DNA of 12,360 nucleotides from Chitinophaga pinensis (GTDB lineage: Bacteria; Planctomycetota; Phycisphaerae; Phycisphaerales; SM1A02): the NCBI GenBank assembly GCA_943329105.2, contig CALQCP020000042.1:1-12360 (forward strand), given 5' to 3'. Both the position numbers and the translations under genes were made by a program. The notes under the pieces are model-generated. The model was not told where the DNA came from. It saw only the letters and a list, made by a program, of their open reading frames with translations, and searched no databases. This document shows, piece after piece, positions 1 to 5,020 of this stretch. Every line of letters begins with the position of its first letter. Positions within the stretch are counted from its first letter, which is position 1.

Positions 1-25
1 AGCGCGGTGCTGCATTCCTAAAGAC

Positions 26-47
26 TTTCCGTACAGCCGTACGGAAA
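26..47. promoter_or_regulatory. Perfect 9-bp inverted repeat upstream of the integrase
   Basis: TTTCCGTAC (26-34) and GTACGGAAA (39-47) are perfect reverse complements separated by AGCC. The dyad ends 13 bp before the integrase ATG, just ahead of its ribosome binding site AGGA (51-54). A dyad here fits an operator for autoregulation of the integrase, or an arm or core site that the integrase itself binds. I cannot tell these apart from sequence alone. There is no T-run after it, so a terminator is less likely. Confidence 0.55.
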
Positions 48-60
48 TCAAGGAAACGCC

Positions 61-1149
61 ATGCGCCGACTGCCCAAGTACTGCATCCACAAATCTCGCA
101 ACCTCGCATTCGTAACCATCGGGGGCCGAGAGGTCTACCTCGGTCGCGCCCACTCGCCCGAATCTCACGAGCGATACCAAGCGGCACTCGCCGACTACCT
201 CGCCGGCGTCGTACCCACCACCACGACGAGCCAGCGCAAGCCGCGCACCGCGCTCACCATCGGCGAACTTGCGGAGCGTTGGTATCTCTCCGAGCGCGAG
301 CGGTACGGTGCTCGCCACCAATCGGTCTACGAAGCCTCCTACGCGGCTCGAGAACTCAATCACAGCCACGCGACCGCTACGGTGGCAGAGTTCGGCCCAC
401 GGGCATTCAAGGCGATCCGTGACCGCATGGTGAAGGACGGTCGATCGCGACAATGGGCAAACCGGATGATGAATGCCATCCGCCGGTGCGTACGTTGGGG
501 AGTCGGCGAGGAACTTGTGCCGGGCGACCGTATCCAAGCACTTGCCGCGGTGGACGGACTGCGTCACGGCTCCGCTCCAGAAACGCAACCGCGCATGGCT
601 GCGGATCCGATTGCAGTCGAAATGTCCGTCCGTTGGCTCGATGCCCAAGGCCACACCGGCGCAGCAAACCTCGTGCGTTTCCTCAAAGCCACGGGATGCC
701 GTCCGGGCGAGGCGGCGTCGGCGCGGTGGTCTGAGTTCATCCTCGGCGGCGAACTGCCCTACTACCGACCCACGCGCCACAAGACGGCACGCCACGGGAT
801 CGAGCGGCTCGTGCCGATGAATTGCGACGCGCTGGCGGCAATTGGTGGCGCAATGCGACTTGGCGGCTCGGATGGGTTCGTGTTTACGCACACGCGAGGG
901 GAACCGTTTACGGCGAACTCTTTGCTATTGGCGGTACGGCGGGCGATCGCTGGGACCGGGTGCGCCAACTGGTCGCCGTACGGGCTTCGGCACTTGGCGG
1001 CGACGACGGCACTGGCGCGGACTGGCTCCGAGGCGGCGGCAGCGGCTCTGCTCGGGCATACGCCACGGTCTACGATCATTCAACGCTACAGCCGGGATCG
1101 CCTCGCACTCGCGATGCGTGCGGCGAAGTCAATTGAGGAGGTGGCGTAA
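61..1149 (+). CDS. Tyrosine recombinase / site-specific integrase
   Basis: 362 aa, phage integrase family, which cuts and rejoins DNA at attachment sites through a covalent 3'-phosphotyrosine. The N-terminal 50 residues (L-P-K-Y-C-x-H-K ... V-T-I-G-G-R-E-V-Y-L-G) resemble the small arm-type N-terminus common in planctomycete integrases. Residues about 64-165 form the helical SAM-like core-binding domain. The catalytic domain runs from about 180 to 350: R214 in T-G-C-R-P-G-E-A, K241 in R-H-K, R310-H311 in Y-G-L-R-H, H333 in L-L-G-H-T and the nucleophile Y343 in Q-R-Y. The first His of the usual H-x-x-R box is Tyr307; the remaining catalytic set is complete, so an active enzyme is expected. The ATG follows AGGA by 6 nt. 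The stop overlaps the next start (TAATG) behind a strong GGAGG, so the two genes are translationally coupled. Its target site and the element boundaries are not visible. Confidence 0.93.
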   Translation: MRRLPKYCIHKSRNLAFVTIGGREVYLGRAHSPESHERYQAALADYLAGVVPTTTTSQRKPRTALTIGELAERWYLSERERYGARHQSVYEASYAARELNHSHATATVAEFGPRAFKAIRDRMVKDGRSRQWANRMMNAIRRCVRWGVGEELVPGDRIQALAAVDGLRHGSAPETQPRMAADPIAVEMSVRWLDAQGHTGAANLVRFLKATGCRPGEAASARWSEFILGGELPYYRPTRHKTARHGIERLVPMNCDALAAIGGAMRLGGSDGFVFTHTRGEPFTANSLLLAVRRAIAGTGCANWSPYGLRHLAATTALARTGSEAAAAALLGHTPRSTIIQRYSRDRLALAMRAAKSIEEVA

Positions 1150-1151
1150 TG
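1137..1151 (+). promoter_or_regulatory. Coupling ribosome binding site, copy 1 (GGAGG...TAATG)
   Basis: GGAGGTGGCGTAATG joins the end of the integrase to the next start. The identical 15-mer recurs at 2106-2120. It contains the Shine-Dalgarno sequence, the last codons (Glu)-Val-Ala, the stop TAA and the overlapping ATG. Confidence 0.85.
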
Positions 1152-1622
1152 GAACTGCGACTAATCCCGTTTATCGACGGGGAGCTGATTCGAATTGACC
1201 GAGAGGGCTGCGTTCACACGCGGCGGGAACGCCCGCGGCACGGGCGGCGGGACAGCCGTAGCCCGTCACCCGGACGCATGACCATCAGGTGGGAACCTTG
1301 CACACCCATTCCTATCACGGAGGCTCGCAAATTGGGGGCACGCCGCGTTCGTGACGGCGGGGACCTCGTAATCCCTTCCCACGAGGTCCCCTTCAAACTT
1401 CCGGGCGGTGGAACTCAGTCGCTAACGACACTAGCCGCCGTAAGACGCGTGAGTTACCTCCCAAAGCCACCCGTTGATGCCGAACTTCTCATCGGAGAGG
1501 TAATGCAGGCGCATGGCGATGTAGATACCAACTGGTTCTGCGTGACGAGCGCCGACGGGATGGTGCACCTGTTTCACGGCCCCAGCGTGGCCCGAGAGGT
1601 ATTCGGGAAAAATGCCGGTTGA
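1149..1622 (+). CDS. Hypothetical protein coupled to the integrase
   Basis: 157 aa; I do not recognise a family. It is supported as a gene by its start: TAATG overlap with the integrase stop and a consensus GGAGG (1137-1141) placed 7 nt before the ATG. Residues about 19-45 are very rich in Arg and Ser (R-R-E-R-P-R-H-G-R-R-D-S-R), probably a disordered, nucleic-acid-binding or linker segment. The remainder looks like a small mixed alpha/beta domain, ending in W-F-C-V-T-S-A-D-G-M-V-H-L-F-H. No signal peptide or membrane segment is seen. Its position suggests a helper of integration or excision or an element-specific regulator, which is inference only. Its last codons overlap the promoter of the next operon. 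Confidence 0.75.
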   Translation: MELRLIPFIDGELIRIDREGCVHTRRERPRHGRRDSRSPSPGRMTIRWEPCTPIPITEARKLGARRVRDGGDLVIPSHEVPFKLPGGGTQSLTTLAAVRRVSYLPKPPVDAELLIGEVMQAHGDVDTNWFCVTSADGMVHLFHGPSVAREVFGKNAG

Positions 1623-1646
1623 CACCATGTGTCCGCTTGCTACTAT
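1619..1646 (+). promoter_or_regulatory. Near-consensus sigma-70-type promoter for the replication operon
   Basis: A perfect -35 box TTGACA (1619-1624) is followed, after 16 bp, by TACTAT (1641-1646), which matches five of six bases of the -10 consensus. Transcription would start near 1653. The -35 box overlaps the stop codon of the upstream gene. It is the best-matched promoter I saw in the window and gives the downstream five-gene set (1819-4603, including the winged-helix and primase genes) its own transcription, with a leader of about 165 nt. Confidence 0.7.
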
Positions 1647-1698
1647 TGCAACGCTCGCGTAACTGTTCTAACTCGTCGGCTGGACCTTTCCCAGTGAC

Positions 1699-1783
1699 AG
1701 GGCTTCGAAAACCCTAAGGATTCCTAGGACATCCGGCCTTAGGGGGTGAGAGTTACGGCACACATTTCGTGTGTTGGGCTCTC
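1699..1783 (+). promoter_or_regulatory. Structured leader with alternative hairpins
   Basis: This lies inside the predicted 5' untranslated region of the replication operon. CCCTAAGG (1712-1719) pairs perfectly with CCTTAGGG (1737-1744). AGGG (1699-1702) can instead pair with CCCT (1712-1715), so the two stems are mutually exclusive. A second hairpin has GAGAG (1748-1752) with CTCTC (1779-1783) as outer stem and CACAC (1759-1763) with GTGTG (1769-1773) as inner stem, joined partly by wobble pairs. No U-run follows, so a simple terminator is unlikely. Candidate roles are translation control, a protein-binding operator, a counter-transcribed RNA target or an origin structure. Confidence 0.45.
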
Positions 1784-1818
1784 CTTCAGTGACCTAGGCA
1801 CGAGAACAGGTCGCGGAT

Positions 1819-2118
1819 ATGGATAGCAGTACGACAGGAAACGCTGAGCGCACGCTCGGCATGGGCGCGATTGCGCACTACATCGAGAGACATACCGGGC
1901 ATAAGCCCAGCCGCTCGACAATCTGGCGCTGGGGTCTCACTGGACGTCTGGCATACCGACGCATCGGAGGTCGTCTCTACGCAACCGAGACGGCAGTCCG
2001 CGCAATGCTCGCGGCAGACGAACAACGTAACCGCGGCAGTGTGAACAGCCGCGGTGAAGCTGCCGCCGCACGCCTTCAAAACCTCGCGAACCGCGATGCG
2101 CGGGGGGAGGTGGCGTAA
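1819..2118 (+). CDS. Small winged-helix DNA-binding protein (excisionase/DUF1580-like)
   Basis: 99 aa. Residues about 15-68 form a MerR/excisionase-like winged helix: M-G-A-I-A-H-Y-I-E-R, then the recognition helix S-R-S-T-I-W-R-W-G-L-T-G, then the wing Y-R-R-I-G-G-R-L-Y-A-T. This arrangement matches the DUF1580-type and excisionase proteins that accompany integrases in planctomycete mobile elements. The C-terminal 30 residues are polar and probably disordered. It is first in a tight operon behind a strong promoter and structured leader. Its stop overlaps the next start (TAATG) with GGAGG. Likely roles are directionality factor for the integrase or repressor/activator of the operon; sequence alone does not choose between them. 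The ribosome binding site at its own start is weak (ACAGG, 1806-1810), which fits control by the leader. Confidence 0.8.
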   Translation: MDSSTTGNAERTLGMGAIAHYIERHTGHKPSRSTIWRWGLTGRLAYRRIGGRLYATETAVRAMLAADEQRNRGSVNSRGEAAAARLQNLANRDARGEVA

Positions 2119-2120
2119 TG
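2106..2120 (+). promoter_or_regulatory. Coupling ribosome binding site, copy 2 (GGAGG...TAATG)
   Basis: The same 15 bases as at 1137-1151, again containing the Shine-Dalgarno, the Val-Ala-stop codons and the overlapping ATG. It secures translation of the next gene directly from the end of the winged-helix gene. Confidence 0.85.
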
Positions 2121-2492
2121 CAAACCAAAAAGAAAGCGGCCCGCTCGCGTCAACGAACGGCCCGCACGCTCCAGCAATTCCAGTCGCCATTCTACGCGCC
2201 ATTATTCAATAAGTCATCACTTATGTTCGAAGGATTCGCGTCGAGTGTGCCGGGTCAGCCGGGCTTCCTTGTGGCATATGGAACAATCGAGACGAAGCGA
2301 ACGCACCTTGGTGATTACGCGGTGATTTTTGATGCGCGCACAGTGATCGGAACGGAACGTGTGATTCGCAACACGGACGGCCATGAGCGATGCACGGTCA
2401 CGTTGCAGAACTCATTGGGGAAAACAACGCGCATCAATCTCAATGCATCAAGGGACGTGATCGAAGCCGCACTCCTGAAAGTGAGGGCATGA
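2118..2492 (+). CDS. Hypothetical protein of the replication operon
   Basis: 124 aa with no family that I recognise. The first 20 residues are strongly basic (K-K-K-A-A-R-S-R-Q-R), suggesting nucleic-acid contact. Residues 35-124 look like a compact beta-rich domain with a final helix. No signal peptide or catalytic motif is visible. It is held between the winged-helix gene (TAATG overlap) and the primase-helicase (3-bp gap), so it is almost certainly co-translated with them and may assist replication or its control, for example as a single-strand-binding or accessory factor. That role is inferred from position only. Confidence 0.78.
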   Translation: MQTKKKAARSRQRTARTLQQFQSPFYAPLFNKSSLMFEGFASSVPGQPGFLVAYGTIETKRTHLGDYAVIFDARTVIGTERVIRNTDGHERCTVTLQNSLGKTTRINLNASRDVIEAALLKVRA

Positions 2493-2495
2493 CCG

Positions 2496-4193
2496 ATGCC
2501 CAACACTTCAATCTCCGAGCCAATGGCTCGGGTGCTGTCACTCGTACCCGATGCAAAGCCCGATGGTCACGGGTGGCGCACTCGCTGCCCTGCACACAAC
2601 GGCGAATCCGCCACAAGTCTCTCGATCACACAAGGCGACGACGGGCGGGTGCTCCTTAAATGCCATGGTGGCTGTCAATTCTCCACAATCGTTAACAAGC
2701 TCGGCCTCAAGGAATGCGATCTCTTTGAGCCAATCGAGCCCGCACGGACCACACCACGCCTGAAGCCCATGAAGGAAGTGCGTTCGTTCGCATCCGCCAA
2801 CGAAGCGGCCAGGGCTTACGCCGTGACGCACGGGCAATGGGATTCACTCTGGACCTATCGCAATGCCGCTGGCGCGCCGGTGGGGCTTGTGCTGCGGTGG
2901 GACACGAAGGGTGGAGGAAAGGACATTCGCCCCGCGTGGCGCATCGGTGACCGCTGGCAACTCTCACTGCCCGCAGAGCGGCGCACGCTTTACGCGCTCG
3001 ACCGCCTCGCGAACGATCCCAAAGCACGGGTGTTTGTCGCGGAGGGCGAGAAGTGCGCCGACCAACTAGCGGTACTCGGCTTCCTTGCGACCACTAGTCC
3101 GAGTGGCTCGTCGTCTGCGGCGAAAGCCGACTGGTCGCCGCTCGCCGGTCGCGAAGTAGTGATCCTCCCAGATGCCGATGATTCCGGGCGCAAGTATGCG
3201 GACAAAGTGCTTGGGCTACTCCTCGCACTCGACCCACCAGCACGTGCCGTAATAGCAACGATGCCTAGCCTCACTGTGGGCGAGGACATTGTGGAGTTCG
3301 TAGAGCGCGTGCATGGTGGCGATGCTGATGCGGCGCGCACCGCCATCGACGAACTCGCCTCGACTGCCCTTGCACCATCCGTCCTCCGCCTACCGCAAAT
3401 CACTTTCGAAGAACTTCTCAAAGATCCGAGACTACGAACCAAGCCAGAAACGATCGCAAGCGGATGGGAACCGTTCGACCGGGCGCAGCCCTTTGAGGCC
3501 ATTGAGCGCAGTACGAAATTGGTTCTCGCTGCACCGCCAGGGTGTTACAAGACCGCAACCATGCTCCGCCTCGCCCGTGGCTTCGCCGAACAAGGCCATC
3601 GAGTGGCATGGATGGCAGCGGAAATGCAGCCGAGTGCATTACTCCGGCGAATGCTCTGCCAAATGGCGCGGCTTGATCAATCCGCAATCTTTTCAGCATG
3701 CCCGGATCATGTCCACAAATTCGCCGATGCAATACATCGGCTCCAAGGGTTTGCGCACCTCATTGAGTGCCAGCGTGCGCCGATCGGGTTTGAAGAGCTT
3801 GAACGCGCTGCGGGCGTCGCGGAGGTGGTGTTTGTCGACTACCTCCAACTCGTACGCCATCCGCAGCCAGACGCACGCGGACACGAGAAACTTGAGGAAG
3901 TGATGGGTCACATCGCCGAACTCTCACAGCGCGAGGGTGCGGTGTTCATCATCGCTTCAGCACAGGGACGCGATGGTGGCGGGGAAAAACGCGGTATTCA
4001 CAATGCCACCCGTGGGTCGAGTTCGATCGAGTTCACTGTGGATGCGCTCTATTGCGCATCCAAGCCCGAGCCGACGAGCAGTGGCACGCTGGTCGAGTTT
4101 AAGTGCTTGAAACAACGCGAAGGCGCGGCACTGCCAATCGAGGTTCCGATTGACCACCAAACAGGCGCAATCGCCGAAGTGGAGTACGAATGA
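2496..4193 (+). CDS. Primase-helicase: zinc finger, TOPRIM and DnaB/RecA-type ATPase
   Basis: 565 aa, with the domain order of phage and plasmid primase-helicases. (1) Zinc-binding domain, residues 25-75: C31-P-A-H34 and C56-H-G-G-C60. (2) TOPRIM primase core, about 165-275: V-A-E183-G-E-K, then I-L-P-D226-A-D228-D-S-G-R-K, the metal-binding acidic residues. (3) RecA-fold ATPase, about 315-565: P-loop A-A-P-P-G-C-Y-K352-T353 and Walker B E-V-V-F-V-D448-Y-L-Q-L, as in DnaB-type helicases. The Gly normally before the P-loop Lys is Tyr351. It probably primes and unwinds DNA to copy the mobile element. The ATG follows GTGAGGG; it starts 3 bp after the previous stop, and its own stop overlaps the next start (ATGA). 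It is an element-type rather than chromosomal DnaG/DnaB because both activities sit on one chain next to an integrase. Confidence 0.9.
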   Translation: MPNTSISEPMARVLSLVPDAKPDGHGWRTRCPAHNGESATSLSITQGDDGRVLLKCHGGCQFSTIVNKLGLKECDLFEPIEPARTTPRLKPMKEVRSFASANEAARAYAVTHGQWDSLWTYRNAAGAPVGLVLRWDTKGGGKDIRPAWRIGDRWQLSLPAERRTLYALDRLANDPKARVFVAEGEKCADQLAVLGFLATTSPSGSSSAAKADWSPLAGREVVILPDADDSGRKYADKVLGLLLALDPPARAVIATMPSLTVGEDIVEFVERVHGGDADAARTAIDELASTALAPSVLRLPQITFEELLKDPRLRTKPETIASGWEPFDRAQPFEAIERSTKLVLAAPPGCYKTATMLRLARGFAEQGHRVAWMAAEMQPSALLRRMLCQMARLDQSAIFSACPDHVHKFADAIHRLQGFAHLIECQRAPIGFEELERAAGVAEVVFVDYLQLVRHPQPDARGHEKLEEVMGHIAELSQREGAVFIIASAQGRDGGGEKRGIHNATRGSSSIEFTVDALYCASKPEPTSSGTLVEFKCLKQREGAALPIEVPIDHQTGAIAEVEYE

Positions 4194-4603
4194 CGCCTTC
4201 ACCTAGTCGAAAGGCATGGCGTGAGAGCCAAGCAGCGAAGACCAAGATAAAGCCGAGTAAACGTGGCAAAGTGCGATTTGTGCCGTTGAATGCGGTGGTA
4301 GACGGTGGATGGCTTGGATCACTATCGCTCCGCGAGTTACGTGTGTGGCTCGTACTCCATCGCATGGCCGACAAGAATGGCAATCTTCACGCTTCGCATT
4401 GCACGATCGCCGCAAGGGCTGGAATGAGGCGTGAGCATGCGGCACGAACCACGGCACAACTTGAGCGGCGCGGTCTGTTGCGTGTACGGGTGCGAGGACG
4501 CACGGTCGGCAGCCAAGGCAAACGCACCGCGAACGAGTATGAGATGCTCGCGCCGCCTTTCATGAATAGTGCCAGTAGCAGCACTATTGCGGAGGTCAAA
4601 TAG
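4190..4603 (+). CDS. Winged-helix protein, replication-initiator-like
   Basis: 137 aa. A basic N-terminus (1-28) is followed by a winged helix-turn-helix, about 40-110: L-S-L-R-E-L-R-V-W-L-V-L, then T-I-A-A-R-A-G-M-R-R-E-H-A (recognition region), then Q-L-E-R-R-G-L-L-R-V-R (wing). This pattern is typical of plasmid and phage replication-initiator N-domains and of helix_turn_helix_36-type proteins. Its start overlaps the primase stop (ATGA). The C-terminal codons (N-S-A-S-S-S-T) and the stop lie inside a cluster of AATAGTGCC repeats, so the protein may bind DNA within its own gene. Initiator or origin-binding regulator is the preferred reading; a simple transcription factor is the alternative. 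Confidence 0.8.
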   Translation: MTPSPSRKAWRESQAAKTKIKPSKRGKVRFVPLNAVVDGGWLGSLSLRELRVWLVLHRMADKNGNLHASHCTIAARAGMRREHAARTTAQLERRGLLRVRVRGRTVGSQGKRTANEYEMLAPPFMNSASSSTIAEVK

Positions 4604-4641
4604 TGCCAAAGCGTGCTAGTGAATAGTGCCACCGGTGGCAC
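4563..4641. repeat. AATAGTGCC repeat cluster with 16-bp palindrome (candidate origin or operator)
   Basis: AATAGTGCCA occurs at 4565-4574, 4599-4608 and 4622-4631; the first and third are identical over 12 bases (TGAATAGTGCCA at 4563 and 4620). The complement GCACTATT lies at 4581-4588, so the first copy and this one form an 8-bp inverted repeat with an 8-nt loop. The third copy runs into GTGCCACCGGTGGCAC (4626-4641), a perfect 16-bp palindrome. The cluster covers the last codons and the stop of the winged-helix gene. Iteron-like repeats directly beside a replication-initiator-like gene are the classic layout of a plasmid or phage origin. The irregular spacing (34 and 23 bp) and only four copies make an operator possible too. 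Confidence 0.6.
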
Positions 4642-4976
4642 ACCTTCAGAAAGAACACACTAGCGGTCGCGCTAACGCGCCCCGCCAATGCGACGCTGCC
4701 GATACTGGTCGTCATCGACGGAGCCCGTGGCGGAAGCCGGTCAGTAGCGCCACAACCCCTACTAGGAAGCTCGCCGGCAGCGCCCTACCCCACCCATCGG
4801 GAATCCTCGTTCAAGCCAATGCACAGGCCCTCGCCGCGTTCGACTGGGGGTCAAAGCCCGTTTACCCAAGAATCCCTTTGTGATATTCGCAATGGCGCTT
4901 CTTATCACCCTCGCAGTCTCTGCTTGTCGCAGGCATGTCTCGTGGCGAGGGAATCTGCGCGTTCGTGATCATGGGG
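4604..4976. other. Intergenic region between the mobile-element core and the RCC1 locus
   Basis: After the repeat cluster I see no convincing gene. GTG 4603 and GTG 4626 both overlap a TAG stop (TAGTG): the first opens only seven codons, the second an 85-codon frame ending at 4883 that is rich in Pro, Arg and Ala and has no ribosome binding site. That frame could be the remains of a degraded gene. No tRNA or element end was recognised, although the right boundary of the replication module may fall here. The frame containing gene 1 can be extended up to a GTG at 4880, but I do not regard that part as coding. Confidence 0.5.
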
Positions 4977-5009
4977 ATTGTTGTTGGCTTTGGACGCCAA
5001 CGGTAGTAC
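4977..5009 (+). promoter_or_regulatory. Promoter with dyad spacer, copy 1 (RCC1 gene 1)
   Basis: TTGTTG (4981-4986), 17 bp, TAGTAC (5004-5009) reads as a sigma-70-like promoter. The spacer and -35 contain an inverted repeat, GTTGGC (4983-4988) and GCCAAC (4996-5001). The same layout, with the same spacing to the ATG, stands before RCC1 gene 2. The -10 to ATG distance is only 11 bp and there is no Shine-Dalgarno, so the transcript would have almost no leader. Confidence 0.55.
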
Positions 5010-5020
5010 CTTTGCCCGCC

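Noticed and set aside
1712..1744. Rho-independent terminator after the 157-aa gene
   Set aside because: The stem has a 17-nt loop and is followed by GGTGAG, not a T-run; it also lies downstream of a strong promoter, fitting a leader structure better.
4799..4876. Possible tRNA-like segment (GTTCAAGCC, GGGAATC...GAATCCC)
   Set aside because: The ends do not pair as an acceptor stem and no anticodon or D arm could be built.
4880..5020. 47-codon N-terminal extension of RCC1 gene 1 from a GTG
   Set aside because: It would bury the signal peptide and the promoter motif shared with gene 2, and has no ribosome binding site. The ATG at 5021 aligns exactly with the gene 2 start.
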